DNA of 64,000 nt, taken from contig NZ_FMZB01000001.1 in the NCBI RefSeq assembly GCF_900101385.1, positions 434,001 through 498,000 of the forward strand, in the 5' to 3' direction. Numbering within the stretch: position 1 is the stretch's first letter; every line of letters starts with the position of its first letter. Under the pieces are notes generated by a model, which was not told the origin of the DNA, made no database searches, and saw only the letters and a program-made list of their open reading frames with translations. A program made the translations under genes and the position numbers. Source of the DNA: Terribacillus halophilus. GTDB taxonomy: Bacteria > Bacillota > Bacilli > Bacillales > Amphibacillaceae. Below, in pieces: positions 26,001 through 35,902 of the stretch.

Positions 26001-26877
26001 TACCGCGAAACGCCATCTGCGAGAAGGTTCCAAAAATATATTCCGTAACGGCTGGATGACCATCGCCTCCATCGGGGCGGTGACCGTGACGCTGATTTTA
26101 GTCGGTGTATTCCTAGCCGTTGTGTTCAACTTGAATAAGTTTGCAACCAATATCGAGTCCGATGTCGAAATGAGTGTCTATCTCGACCCGACGCTTGCAC
26201 AGGACAAAGTGCAATCCATCCAAGGGGAGCTTGAAGCGATTGATAAAGTCGGTTCTGTAAAGTATTCCTCGAAAGATGAGCAGTTAAACCAGCTGATGGA
26301 AGACATGGGTCAGACCGATTGGGATTTGTTCGAACAAGACAACCCATTGAGTGATACGTACGTCGTCAAGACTTCCGATCCACATGATACAGCCTCCGTT
26401 GCTGACAAGATTGCAAAGCTGGACGGAGTCGACAAAGTGGATTACGGAAAAGCGACAGTAGAGAACCTCTTTACGGTAAGCAAGTACGCCCGTATAATCG
26501 GTGCAGTTCTTATCATAGGTCTGGTATTCACCGCCATCTTCCTGATTTCAAACACAATCAAAATTACGATCATTGCAAGAAGCAGGGAAATCGGCATCAT
26601 GAAACTGGTTGGAGCGACTAATTCCTTCATCCGCTGGCCGTTCTTCATAGAAGGCCTGTTGCTTGGAGTATTGGGAGCCATCATTCCAGTTGCACTGGTG
26701 CTTGTCGGATACTATTACCTGTCGAACAATATGACAGATAATATAAGTATCGGTTTTGTCAAAATTCTCCCATATGCACCATTTGCTTTCCAGCTTTCAG
26801 GTCTCCTCCTTGCAATCGGTGCAATAATCGGTGTCTGGGGCAGTGTCATGAGTGTCCGTAAATTTCTTAAAGTCTAA
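25984..26877 (+). CDS. ftsX: Cell division permease-like protein FtsX
   Basis: The 297-residue membrane protein starts [15 protein letters not shown]. It has one N-terminal transmembrane segment (about 23-48), an extracellular loop of about 120 residues, and three C-terminal segments with the conserved block NTIKITIIARSREIGIMKLVGAT. I chose ATG 25984 because GCAGGAGG lies just before it; the longer frame begins inside ftsE. The external loop is the expected contact for the hydrolase encoded next. Confidence 0.96.
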   Translation: MGMKFNTAKRHLREGSKNIFRNGWMTIASIGAVTVTLILVGVFLAVVFNLNKFATNIESDVEMSVYLDPTLAQDKVQSIQGELEAIDKVGSVKYSSKDEQLNQLMEDMGQTDWDLFEQDNPLSDTYVVKTSDPHDTASVADKIAKLDGVDKVDYGKATVENLFTVSKYARIIGAVLIIGLVFTAIFLISNTIKITIIARSREIGIMKLVGATNSFIRWPFFIEGLLLGVLGAIIPVALVLVGYYYLSNNMTDNISIGFVKILPYAPFAFQLSGLLLAIGAIIGVWGSVMSVRKFLKV

Positions 26878-26928
26878 CTAACCTAACAACATATACGCTT
26901 GTAAAGGAAGAAAGGGAATGAGAGAAGA

Positions 26929-28311
26929 ATGAAGAAGATGATCAAGCCCGTTCTTGTAGCTGCATTAGCTGCAGGAACAATCCTACATACTCCGATTCAG
27001 ACGTCTGCGAAATCCTCATCTGATGTTCAGAGCGAGATTGATGAACTACAGAAGAAGCAGCAGGAAAACAGCAGCAAGCAGAGCGAACTTGAAGATCAGA
27101 TCAATGATGCAGAAGCAGAGCAATCCGATAACCTGGCTGAACAGGACAATCTATTGACAAAGCTGAATGAATTGAACAACCAGATCGACAAGAATGAGAA
27201 TGCTTTGCATGACAAAGAAGATGAAATCACTGAGACGAACGAAAAAATTGAAGAAATCTCCAATGATATTGTGGAGACTGAAGAAGATATAGACAAGCGT
27301 GAAGATAAACTATCCGACCGTCTTGTCAGCATCCAGCAAAATGGTGGGGATGTACAGTACTTGCAAGTATTGATGGGCTCCAAAAACTTCGGTGATATGA
27401 TAAACCGACTGAATGCCGTTACAACAATCATGGACTCAGATAAAGAGCTATTGAACGGTTACCTTCAAGCAAAGCAGAAGCTTGAAGACCAAAAGCAGCA
27501 GCGCGAGGATGAAAAACAGAACCTGGAAGATCAAAAAGCTAAGCTGGAAGATATTAAAGCCGACTTGAAATCCCAGGCAACTGAGCAAGAGGATTTGAAA
27601 CAGCAGCTTGAAGAAGAATATGAAAAGCTGGGAGACCAAATCCTATCTGCTGAAGAAGAGAAGGAGCTTGCGGCTAACCAAGCAGAAGCTCTTCGACTAG
27701 CGCAAGAAAATGCAGAATCCGAAAAAGCTGATTTAGCAGCACAGGAAAAAGCAGCAGCAGAAGCAAAAGCGGCAGCAGCAGAAGCAAAGAAAGCTTCAGC
27801 GAAAAAGGAATCTTCCTCCAGCTCTAAATCAAGCAGCAGTGCCAACAGCAGCAGTTCAAGTAAATCTAGCAGCTCAAGCAGCTCAAACAGTACTTCCACA
27901 ACGAAGTCTGCCCAAGCCGGTATCTTCTCTTGGCCAGCATCAGGGACGTACACATCTGGATTCGGGGGTCGCTGGGGTACTACCCATTACGGTATCGACA
28001 TCGCGAACTCTATAGGAACTCCGGTTCATGCAGCAGCAAGCGGTACAGTTTCCTACAGCGGCACAATGAACGGTTACGGAAATATTGTCATGGTTACACA
28101 TTCTATCAATGGCCGTACGTATGAAACAGTTTATGCACATTTGGACAGCCGAAGCGTGTCTGTCGGAGAAAGTGTTTCAAGAGGTCAGGAAATTGCGAAA
28201 ATGGGTAACACGGGAGGATCAACAGGCCCACACCTTCATTTCGAAGTTCATGAAGATGGCGTATGGAACGGTGCGAAAAGCAATGCCGTGGATCCAATGA
28301 AGTTTTTCTAA
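26929..28311 (+). CDS. EnvC/CwlO-like M23 family murein hydrolase with coiled coil
   Basis: The 460-residue secreted protein has a signal peptide (residues about 1-28, ending TSAKS), two long coiled-coil regions (about 30-115 and 180-285), an Ala/Lys then Ser-rich linker (about 285-330), and a C-terminal LytM/M23 metallopeptidase domain with zinc motifs HYGID and GPHLHFEV. This layout matches FtsEX-activated hydrolases or activators such as EnvC. All visible zinc ligands are kept, so it should be an active endopeptidase unlike EnvC. In B. subtilis the FtsEX partner is CwlO, an NlpC/P60 enzyme encoded elsewhere. Confidence 0.92.
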   Translation: MKKMIKPVLVAALAAGTILHTPIQTSAKSSSDVQSEIDELQKKQQENSSKQSELEDQINDAEAEQSDNLAEQDNLLTKLNELNNQIDKNENALHDKEDEITETNEKIEEISNDIVETEEDIDKREDKLSDRLVSIQQNGGDVQYLQVLMGSKNFGDMINRLNAVTTIMDSDKELLNGYLQAKQKLEDQKQQREDEKQNLEDQKAKLEDIKADLKSQATEQEDLKQQLEEEYEKLGDQILSAEEEKELAANQAEALRLAQENAESEKADLAAQEKAAAEAKAAAAEAKKASAKKESSSSSKSSSSANSSSSSKSSSSSSSNSTSTTKSAQAGIFSWPASGTYTSGFGGRWGTTHYGIDIANSIGTPVHAAASGTVSYSGTMNGYGNIVMVTHSINGRTYETVYAHLDSRSVSVGESVSRGQEIAKMGNTGGSTGPHLHFEVHEDGVWNGAKSNAVDPMKFF

Positions 28312-28322
28312 TATAAAAATGA

Positions 28323-28357
28323 AAAAGGCATTCTCCAATCAGGAGATGCCTTTTTTA
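28323..28357 (+). terminator. Terminator after the M23 hydrolase gene
   Basis: GGCATTCTCC/GGAGATGCC stem with one bulge and a six-T tail. Confidence 0.88.
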
Positions 28358-28451
28358 CATCATCTGACTCTTTTTAGTGATAAGATAGAGGGAGTTTAGC
28401 ATAATAGTAGGATTAACGGATTGGACAAGTGAGAAAGGATGAGAGGCGAAC

Positions 28452-29885
28452 GTGCAGATCAAAAAAGCGACATTCGTGATAGCAATCATTTTGGCATTGG
28501 TTGTCGGGGCAGGCGGCAGCTATGCGTATACATCATATGCAGGAAAGGAAGAGTCAGGCTCCCGATCTGCTTCAGATGATGCTGGCAGTCTGAGTGAGGT
28601 AGAAAATGCGTATGAGTTGATAAAGGATAATGCGTTGGCCAAGCCGGATGCCCAGCAGCTGCAGGAAGGTGCAATCCAGGGTATGCTGGAAACGCTGGAT
28701 GATCCATATAGTTCCTTCCTGGATGAAGAGTCATCCACACAATTGAATCAACAGCTGGAATCCTCGTTTGAAGGAATCGGTGCAGAAGTGAGTATGGTGG
28801 ACAAACAAGTGACCATTGTGGCACCGATCAAGGATTCCCCTGCAGAAGAAGCAGGTTTACGCCCGAACGACCAAGTGCTGGAAGTGGATGGAGATTCTTT
28901 GCAAGGCTTGGATCTACAGGAAGCAGTAAATAAAATTCGCGGAGAAAAAGGGACGACAGTGACTTTGTCGGTTAAGCGACCAGGTGTGTCAGAGGAATTG
29001 AACATAGACGTCACCCGCGACGAGATTCCAGTCGAAACTGTATATGCAGACACGAAAGAAGTGGACGGAAAGACAGCTGGTGTCCTCGAGATCACGTCAT
29101 TCTCTGAAAGTACGGCCAAGGAATTCAAAACTGCATTGGATAAGCTGGAGAAAGATGGTATTGATGGATTGATCATTGATGTCCGTGGTAATCCAGGTGG
29201 GATCCTGACGACAGTGGAAGATATTTTGAAGAACTTTGTGCCTCGTGATAAACCTTATTTACAGATTGAAGATAAAAACGGAGAAAAGCAAGAATTCTTT
29301 ACGAAATTAGACGAGAAGAAGGAATATCCAGTTAATGTCCTGATTGACGAGGGCAGTGCCTCTGCATCAGAGATTCTTGCAGGTGCCATGAATCAAGCCG
29401 GCGGTTATGAGCTGATCGGAAAAACGACATTCGGAAAAGGTACTGTACAGCAAACTGTGCCATTGCAGAATGATTCCATGCTCAAATTGACTTTGTATAA
29501 GTGGCTGACGCCTAACGGAGACTGGATCCATGAAAAAGGTATCAAGCCAACCGTTGAAGTGGATCAGCCAGAGTACTTCTACAGTTCACCGATTCAATTG
29601 GATGAGAAGGAAACATTGAAGTTTAACGATAATAATGACAAAATCAAAAATCTCCAAATCATGCTGGAAGGTCTTGGATATGAACCGAGCCGCAAAGATG
29701 GCTATTTGAATGAAAAGACTGAAACAGCTGTAAAACAATTTCAGCAGGATAACGATTTAAAAGCAACAGGTGAAGTCGATCAGGAAACTGCAGATCTGCT
29801 TCAAACGAAGATCATCGAGCAAGTACGCAATGGCAAGCATGATAATCAAATGGACAAAGCGCTCCAAGAGCTTTTCCGTTCATGA
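28452..29885 (+). CDS. ctpB: C-terminal processing serine peptidase CtpB (S41)
   Basis: The 477-residue protein has an N-terminal signal anchor (about 5-28), a PDZ domain (about 100-180), an S41 peptidase core with catalytic Ser304 (GSASASEI) and Lys329 (FGKGTVQ), 25 residues apart as in CtpB, and a C-terminal peptidoglycan-binding domain (about 393-460). CtpB cleaves SpoIVFA and contributes to sigma-K activation during sporulation. Start GTG 28452. Gene order ftsX-(M23)-ctpB-minJ resembles B. subtilis, except that swrA is absent between ctpB and minJ. Confidence 0.94.
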   Translation: MQIKKATFVIAIILALVVGAGGSYAYTSYAGKEESGSRSASDDAGSLSEVENAYELIKDNALAKPDAQQLQEGAIQGMLETLDDPYSSFLDEESSTQLNQQLESSFEGIGAEVSMVDKQVTIVAPIKDSPAEEAGLRPNDQVLEVDGDSLQGLDLQEAVNKIRGEKGTTVTLSVKRPGVSEELNIDVTRDEIPVETVYADTKEVDGKTAGVLEITSFSESTAKEFKTALDKLEKDGIDGLIIDVRGNPGGILTTVEDILKNFVPRDKPYLQIEDKNGEKQEFFTKLDEKKEYPVNVLIDEGSASASEILAGAMNQAGGYELIGKTTFGKGTVQQTVPLQNDSMLKLTLYKWLTPNGDWIHEKGIKPTVEVDQPEYFYSSPIQLDEKETLKFNDNNDKIKNLQIMLEGLGYEPSRKDGYLNEKTETAVKQFQQDNDLKATGEVDQETADLLQTKIIEQVRNGKHDNQMDKALQELFRS

Positions 29886-29889
29886 TCCG

Positions 29890-29918
29890 AAGCCTCCCTT
29901 TCCATGGGAGGCTTTTTC
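29890..29918 (+). terminator. Terminator of ctpB
   Basis: AAGCCTCCC/GGGAGGCTT stem with a 7-nt loop and five T. Confidence 0.92.
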
Positions 29919-29997
29919 TATTGGCATAGGAAAACGAGGGCTATCATGTTAGAATAGACAGTATACATAAGAGTTGGTTTATAGGGAGAGACACATA

Positions 29998-31191
29998 ATG
30001 GTGAATGATTGGTTGACCGAACTGCTATATGGGATCGGAAACTTCTTTTTGAATCCACTGCTTTATTGGGCATTGCTGCTGACTCTACTCGTTTCCAGCC
30101 GCAGAATCAGGAAAGAGCGGAATAATTTTGGTACGAAGGTATTTGATTTTGGCAAAGAGTGGACAGGCACTTGGGTTCTATCGCTTATTTTTGGACTTTT
30201 GCTTACTGCGGTAAGTATCGGAGCGGGAATCGTCATAGCACCAGCTGTTGTATTGCTGATCAGTGCCGTGACGATTGTACTTACATTGCTGTTTCGTTTT
30301 ACTTGGCTGTCGTCAGCCTATATTTTTGGTTTCAGCTTTTTGCTTGCTGTAGGCGCTGCTCCATATGCTGCTGATTATCTGCCGGCTGGATGGGCAGATG
30401 ATATGGAAGGTCTGAATTGGATCAGCTTAGCGCTCATCATGAGCATTGTCATGATTGCAGAAGCCATTCTGCTGCTTAAGACGAAAAAAGAAGATACTTT
30501 GCCCGAGCTGGTAAAGGGGCCGCGCGGACGTTGGATCGGCCAGCATCGCTTCCGCAAGCTGTTATTCATTCCATTCTTTCTGTTAGTGCCGGCCGGTACA
30601 ATCGAGCCATTCGCTCCTTGGTGGCCGTACTTCCATTTGAATGGAACGAATTATGGGCTGCTGCTTGTACCATTGCTGACTGGTATGGATGGCTTTGCCA
30701 AAGGCCGTCCAGCGTTCATCGAAGCGCGTAAGCAAGGGAAGGCAGTCTTGATTTTAGCACTGCTTACCCTGACAGTGAGTCTGGTAAGTATGTATTCCTA
30801 TTATTTCGCTATTGCAGCCTTTGTCATCGCACTTATCGGCAGAGAAGCAATCACACTATCCTTCCGTAATAAAGATCGTAAGCGCGCGATGTTCTATACG
30901 GAAAGCAGTAAAGGTTTGTTTGTCCTTGCTGTTATTCCGGAGAGCCCAGCTGACAGGTTGGGATTATTGGTTGGTGAACGCATCGAGAAAGTAAACGGCA
31001 TCCGCGTCACAACGGAACGGGCATTTTATGAAGCAATCCAGACGAACAGCCAGTATTGCAAGATGGAGATACGTGACGAACAAGGCGAGATCCGGATCAA
31101 ACAACGGGCAATGTATGAAGGTGAGCCGCATGAGCTTGGTATCATCTTTGTGCAGGAACAGCGGAGGCAAGCTGGGCTTAAAAGCAGTTGA
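29998..31191 (+). CDS. minJ: Cell division topological determinant MinJ
   Basis: The 397-residue membrane protein has about seven predicted transmembrane segments (residues about 12-35, 58-80, 85-105, 110-130, 140-160, 190-210, 250-280) and a C-terminal PDZ domain (about 300-385: FVLAVIPESPADRLGLLVGERIEKVNG). This architecture, exact length and position next to ctpB match MinJ, which bridges DivIVA and MinD at poles and septa. I chose ATG 29998 after AGGGAGAG; the upstream in-frame ATG lacks a site. Confidence 0.9.
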   Translation: MVNDWLTELLYGIGNFFLNPLLYWALLLTLLVSSRRIRKERNNFGTKVFDFGKEWTGTWVLSLIFGLLLTAVSIGAGIVIAPAVVLLISAVTIVLTLLFRFTWLSSAYIFGFSFLLAVGAAPYAADYLPAGWADDMEGLNWISLALIMSIVMIAEAILLLKTKKEDTLPELVKGPRGRWIGQHRFRKLLFIPFFLLVPAGTIEPFAPWWPYFHLNGTNYGLLLVPLLTGMDGFAKGRPAFIEARKQGKAVLILALLTLTVSLVSMYSYYFAIAAFVIALIGREAITLSFRNKDRKRAMFYTESSKGLFVLAVIPESPADRLGLLVGERIEKVNGIRVTTERAFYEAIQTNSQYCKMEIRDEQGEIRIKQRAMYEGEPHELGIIFVQEQRRQAGLKSS

Positions 31192-31207
31192 ATATAGCAA
31201 TAGACAC

Positions 31208-31245
31208 AAAAACCCACTTAGCTGAATCCAGTTAAGTGGGCTTTC
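31208..31245. terminator. Bidirectional terminator between minJ and amj
   Basis: CCCACTTA and TAAGTGGG pair (extended to an 11-nt loop region with a G.U-capable neighbour), flanked by an A-run on the left and TTTC on the right. Converging minJ and amj both end here. Confidence 0.85.
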
Positions 31246-31249
31246 GCAT

Positions 31250-32065
31250 TTACACAATGAATTTGGTGAACCAAGCGATATACTCTGCTCCCCAGATAAA
31301 AAATAATTGCGCAAGCAGCGTACCAAGTAATCTAGAAGTTACCATCATCAAGGACATACTTTTTAAGGTATGATAACTGCCCCTCTGATTCACGACATCG
31401 TCAGCTATGACAGATAGCTTGGGATCGATGAAGATAACCAAGAGTATCGTTGCTATTCCATTGATTAAGCCTGAGGCCATGATTGCCGTAGAAGATCTTT
31501 CCGGAGCTAACAGGGCTGCATATAAAGCAGCTAACACACCGATGGTATAAATGGCTGTTATGATCATATTGACGAAAAATAGTCTGAGCGGAATATCTTT
31601 CATTTTCGTTCCCCGCAGATAGGAAAACTTGGGGAGACTGAAATGCGTGACACCTCGTTTGATGTATTGCAAGGAGAACATTCTTTTCACTAAGGATGGC
31701 ACAGAGCCTTTTTCCTCTGATAAATGAATGATTGCTCTGGAAAACAACGCGACGAACGTAGGCAGTAATATGATACCGAAAATTGTACCGACAGTCGACG
31801 CTCCAATTAGAATGCGAAACTGTGTTTCAACGAATTCTAGCGTGTTTTCTTTTGGGGCAGCATCGATCAGACTTCCTGTGAAAGGCTGCTGCATCATATT
31901 GGCCATTCTTGAAACGATGACCATGATGTTAAACAGGGATAAGGCTGATGCTATCATTTTAACTCTTGCACCTGATAGTCGCACAGCGTATGCCAGTGTT
32001 TCGATTGAATGGATGATAAAAATAAACAAAGCGATAAATAATAATTTTTCGGTGATGAAATCCAT
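31250..32065 (-). CDS. amj: Lipid II flippase Amj
   Basis: The 271-residue integral membrane protein has about six to seven hydrophobic segments and the Amj (DUF2837) start MDFITEKLLFIALFIFIIHSIETLAYAVRLSGARVK. Amj is an alternative lipid II flippase that can replace MurJ in B. subtilis, where it is induced through sigma-M. The start ATG is at 32065, with AAGAAGGTAC upstream on the minus strand. The 254-bp region 32066-32319 has a TATAAT-like element near 32150 on the minus strand but nothing certain. Confidence 0.88.
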   Translation of the reverse strand: MDFITEKLLFIALFIFIIHSIETLAYAVRLSGARVKMIASALSLFNIMVIVSRMANMMQQPFTGSLIDAAPKENTLEFVETQFRILIGASTVGTIFGIILLPTFVALFSRAIIHLSEEKGSVPSLVKRMFSLQYIKRGVTHFSLPKFSYLRGTKMKDIPLRLFFVNMIITAIYTIGVLAALYAALLAPERSSTAIMASGLINGIATILLVIFIDPKLSVIADDVVNQRGSYHTLKSMSLMMVTSRLLGTLLAQLFFIWGAEYIAWFTKFIV

Positions 32066-32291
32066 TAGTGTACCTTCTTTTTATACAGATTTAGCGATCT
32101 TCATTTATTGATAATACCATAAAAGAAAATATTACCTTTACCGAATTGATTATAAACTGGATAGAGGAATTATGAAAAGTTTGATTATCGAAACAGAGGT
32201 GTCTTTTCTTCTTCGGTGGGGATTTTGAATTTAAATGAACATAGAGGAATGATAAGATCGTGAAATAATTGAATCTTTCTTAGAAAGAGAA

Positions 32292-32316
32292 GGAGCAAGC
32301 CGTCACGGCTTGCTCC
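32292..32316 (-). terminator. Terminator of the SNF2 helicase gene
   Basis: A perfect 10-bp stem GGAGCAAGCC/GGCTTGCTCC with a GTCAC loop, just after the stop codon on the minus strand. The following T-run is interrupted (TTCTCTTTCT). Confidence 0.75.
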
Positions 32317-32319
32317 TTA

Positions 32320-35300
32320 TTATTCATCCTGCATCGACAGCAGGCTCCGTATTTCTTCTTCGGTAAGTGTGTTCAGCATCGTTTCTCCAGGCTGGATGAT
32401 TTGATCGACAAGTGCGCGTTTCCGCTGCTGCAATTCGAAGATTCGTTCCTCGATCGTTCCGCGTGTAAGCAGGCGGATCACTTGGACGACATTTTTCTGT
32501 CCGATCCGATGGGCACGTCCGGCAGCTTGCTCTTCAACAGCTGGGTTCCACCATAGGTCGAAGAGGATGACAGTATCTGCACCCGTCAGGTTCAGTCCTG
32601 TGCCACCAGCTTTCAAGCTGATCAGGAAGCCGTCTCTTTCTCCCTCATTGAATGCTTCTGCCATTTGCATTCTTTCCTTGGAAGGTGTACTGCCATCGAG
32701 ATAGAAGACGTCGGTATCGTCCAATGCATGCTTGATGATTTCCAGCATGCTGGCAAACTGGGAGAAGATCAAGAAGCGTTTATTACTTTGTTTCAGCTCC
32801 CTGATAACCTCGAGCAACTGCTCCAGTTTACCGGATTGTCCAGTGTAATTCTCGATGAACAGAGATGGGTGACAGCAGATCTGGCGCAGTCGGGTAAGGC
32901 CGGCCAAGATCTCCAATTTACCGCGGTCAAAGCCTTTTTCGGCAATCGTTTTGTCAATTTTTTTCCGGATTCGTTCAAGATAGCCGACATAAACTTCTTT
33001 TTGTTCCTGCGTGAGATCTGAATAGTTCGTCGTCTCGATTTTTTCGGGAAGTTCATGCAGCACATCCGTTTTTACTCGTCGTAGGATGAACGGACGAGTC
33101 ATTCGGGCGATTTTCTCCGGTTCCATATCGGTGAATGATTTCCTGCTCCGGAATAAACCAGGAGAAATCGTATGGAAGATGGACCATAACTCCTCCAGCC
33201 TGTTTTCGATCGGGGTGCCGCTAAGTGCGAATCGTTTACCAGCTTGAATCAGTCCGACGGATTTGGCGGTCTGGGTCGCATGGTTTTTGATTGCTTGTGC
33301 TTCATCCAGGATCAGGCTGTCGAATAACTGTCCCGCATACACATGGTGATCGATCCGTAATAATGGATAAGAAGTAATGATGATATCATGTTCCTCCAAT
33401 CGGGAGAGCTGTTCCTGCCGTTCCGTTACCGAGCCGGAAATGACCAGTGTACGCATAGTAGGTGCAAATTTTTCGAATTCCTTCTGCCAGTTATAAAGCA
33501 AAGAGGAAGGTACGACAATAAGTGATGGGCGTGCTGTTGGATTAGCTTCTCGTTCAGAAGTAAGATAGGAAATCGTCTGCAATGTTTTACCGAGTCCCAT
33601 GTCATCGGCAAGGATGCCGCCAAGACCATAGTAGGCGAGCGTCTTCATCCATTTGAAACCGGTCAATTGATAATCTCGCAAGTCTGCCTGCAGTCCGGCC
33701 GGTAAGGCAAATTCAATCTGTTCCGGATGGCGCAGCCTCTCGATCAATGTGCGGAAGGCTGCTTCCATTTCTGCCCCGCGGAGGGATTCTTCCACCTGCA
33801 TGCTTTGCGCGATTGGCACGAAAATATGCTGATTTTGCAGCTGGTTTTTCTTGATTTGCAGCTGTTCCAGGAAGTCTTGGAAATTCTCCATCGATTCTTG
33901 TTCCAAATCGAGCAATGCGCCATCAGGTATGCGATAATATCGTTTCTTCTCGATCATCGCCTGCAGTACATCATTAATATGTGCTTCCGACAAACCGGAA
34001 ACATCGAAGCTGATTTCCAGCATGCCGTTTTCCTGCTGCAGCCGGATCGAAGAAGAAACCTCGTGCTGATCATCGGCTTGCATCGCTTGTACCCGATCGG
34101 AAATGTACACCTCGGCGATTTCCTGTAAAGCGGTCAGATGCTCATGGAGGAAAAGATACATATACTCTGCATTGAGCAAATGGAAGCGGCCTTTTGAGAA
34201 ACGGAACCCGGCAGCATGCAATTGCTGCAGGACGCTGTCTTCCCTGGTAGCTTGGCGCTTGATCACAGGCATATCTGTCTGAGGCTGTCCTGGCTGGATG
34301 ACGTGATTTCCATAGTGGAAGGAAACGCTGGCATGCAGTACATCATCGGTTTCATCCAAATATACTTTGGCGACAAGCGGAGCCATTTCGATTTTGCTGC
34401 GGACAGTATCCGCAATATGCACATGCCCGATTTGTTCCAGCTTGCCGACGACTTGTGACACGAAGCGGTCGACATTTTTAGTGGATACCGTTTGCGGTGC
34501 ATCATGCCGGTAAGGAAGGATGGAGAACAGTTCCTTGACCAATTCCCGCTGCTCGGCAGGCACCGGATACAGGGTGTCATCCTTGAATAAATAATGATAG
34601 TTTTTGATATATTCATATGCCGCGATTTCCTGCACGCCAAGTTGGAGCATGTCGTCTTCATCCGTTGACAGATAAAAGTCCAGCCGTGCCGGCTTGTCGC
34701 TCACATGGAATGTGTCCATCGGTTCCGTGTGCAGCAATTGGAGCGAGGCACCAGCTTCTGCAAGCTGCGGCAGCAAATCTTTTGCCAAGGTAGGCGTCAG
34801 TTTGATTGCCCGTTTTTCCGATTGGAGGGTGGATGCTGTGAAATCATGGATCATATTGTTTTCACAGGCCTCCAGCAATCGTTCCAGGATAACTTTGTCT
34901 TCTGGTGTGACGATATGCACACGCGGATCGAAGGCAAAGCTCGGCGTCAGCTGATAGCGAGTCTGATGCAGGACACTTTTAAGAAAGTCCTCGGCTAGCC
35001 GCACGATATAGGTACGGGATGTCCCTGCTTTCAGTTCGACCTCAAACACGGTATTGCCATTCGTTTGCATGAAGCGCTGCTCGACTTTGTATTCCAGCTT
35101 CAACGTTTCCGGAGGCTTTGATGGCAGGCGTTCTGCAGGGGATAGAAAGGCTTGCACGAGCCGATCGGTAAAGTCGGTCTGACGGGCAGCAGCCGGAGCG
35201 GTCGTATCTTCGGTGACGGTGTATCCGTTACTATCGAAACGGTTCCGGCTGATTGCGATCAAGACAGCAGCGATATGCTTGCATGTATAATGGGTGTGAT

Positions 35301-35523
35301 AGGCAGGACAGCTGCAGACCCCATCCAGATCGTCGTCTTCAAAGAAGAAAATCCGCACAGGATAGTTTTCGGTTCCGCGGACAACAGCTTTCCATTGATT
35401 GATGGAAGGCGTGAAGCTCAACCCTTGGACGCGACCTTTATTGACATAGTCCAGTCCTCTTCGGTAGAATCGGTCACCTGTTACTTTGATGATATCTTGT
35501 TTATCGAGAAAATAAGATTGCAT
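32320..35523 (-). CDS. SWIM-zinc-finger SNF2-family helicase
   Basis: The 1067-residue protein has an N-terminal SWIM zinc finger (residues about 70-88, CSCPAY ... CKH), a long middle region of about 450 residues (bacterial SNF2 DUF3670-like), and a C-terminal SNF2 ATPase core: [19 protein letters not shown] (Walker A near 628-640), [11 protein letters not shown] (DEAQ-type box II), LSGTPIEN, and the helicase C motif [15 protein letters not shown] with [12 protein letters not shown]. Such DNA-dependent ATPases are common in Firmicutes; the cellular role is unclear. It is longer than B. subtilis YwqA. It stands alone on the minus strand. Confidence 0.9.
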   Translation of the reverse strand: MQSYFLDKQDIIKVTGDRFYRRGLDYVNKGRVQGLSFTPSINQWKAVVRGTENYPVRIFFFEDDDLDGVCSCPAYHTHYTCKHIAAVLIAISRNRFDSNGYTVTEDTTAPAAARQTDFTDRLVQAFLSPAERLPSKPPETLKLEYKVEQRFMQTNGNTVFEVELKAGTSRTYIVRLAEDFLKSVLHQTRYQLTPSFAFDPRVHIVTPEDKVILERLLEACENNMIHDFTASTLQSEKRAIKLTPTLAKDLLPQLAEAGASLQLLHTEPMDTFHVSDKPARLDFYLSTDEDDMLQLGVQEIAAYEYIKNYHYLFKDDTLYPVPAEQRELVKELFSILPYRHDAPQTVSTKNVDRFVSQVVGKLEQIGHVHIADTVRSKIEMAPLVAKVYLDETDDVLHASVSFHYGNHVIQPGQPQTDMPVIKRQATREDSVLQQLHAAGFRFSKGRFHLLNAEYMYLFLHEHLTALQEIAEVYISDRVQAMQADDQHEVSSSIRLQQENGMLEISFDVSGLSEAHINDVLQAMIEKKRYYRIPDGALLDLEQESMENFQDFLEQLQIKKNQLQNQHIFVPIAQSMQVEESLRGAEMEAAFRTLIERLRHPEQIEFALPAGLQADLRDYQLTGFKWMKTLAYYGLGGILADDMGLGKTLQTISYLTSEREANPTARPSLIVVPSSLLYNWQKEFEKFAPTMRTLVISGSVTERQEQLSRLEEHDIIITSYPLLRIDHHVYAGQLFDSLILDEAQAIKNHATQTAKSVGLIQAGKRFALSGTPIENRLEELWSIFHTISPGLFRSRKSFTDMEPEKIARMTRPFILRRVKTDVLHELPEKIETTNYSDLTQEQKEVYVGYLERIRKKIDKTIAEKGFDRGKLEILAGLTRLRQICCHPSLFIENYTGQSGKLEQLLEVIRELKQSNKRFLIFSQFASMLEIIKHALDDTDVFYLDGSTPSKERMQMAEAFNEGERDGFLISLKAGGTGLNLTGADTVILFDLWWNPAVEEQAAGRAHRIGQKNVVQVIRLLTRGTIEERIFELQQRKRALVDQIIQPGETMLNTLTEEEIRSLLSMQDE

Positions 35524-35605
35524 GAAAGCCCAGTCTCCAGTCTAAAAAATTCATTATCCTATCATTATAACAGATATGACAATAGCCTTCCCAAATAGGC
35601 CAAAT

Positions 35606-35870
35606 TAAAAAGAGGTTGGGACATAACTAAAATCCCGAGCTTAAAAACAAACAATACTCCCTAAGCAGAGCTTCGGCAGAACACTCCGTTTTCCACGGCC
35701 AAGGCCTCAGCCTCCTCGTGGAAAGATCACCACTGCAGGGTCTTCAGCTCGTGCTGTTCCCGTAGGAGTCTCCGTATTCTGCCTACGCTAGTATAGATGA
35801 ACGTCAAAAAACCCGAACTTACGCGTATATCTTTGTTTCAGATCCACGTCATAGTTCGGGTTTTCATTTA
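35606..35870. repeat. Bacillaceae-type intergenic repeat element
   Basis: The 379-bp gap between the helicase gene and the EIIA gene contains no ORF. It holds AAAGAGGTTGGGACATAAC, then a GC-richer block which on the minus strand reads GGAACAGCACGAGCTGAAGA ... GAGGAGGCTGAGGCC, and a large inverted repeat AAACCCGAACT/AGTTCGGGTTT (35817-35865). I recall near-identical blocks scattered between genes in many Bacillaceae genomes. Only one copy is in this window, so copy number cannot be shown. Its mechanism and function are unknown. Confidence 0.6.
35814..35868. terminator. Hairpin at the repeat edge, possible terminator
   Basis: AAAAAACCCGAACT and AGTTCGGGTTTTC arms separated by about 30 bases; T-runs occur on both strands, so it can end transcription in either direction, including from the EIIA gene. 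Confidence 0.6.
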
Positions 35871-35902
35871 ACTGATACACTTTTGTCGCAGTCTCATTTC
35901 GG

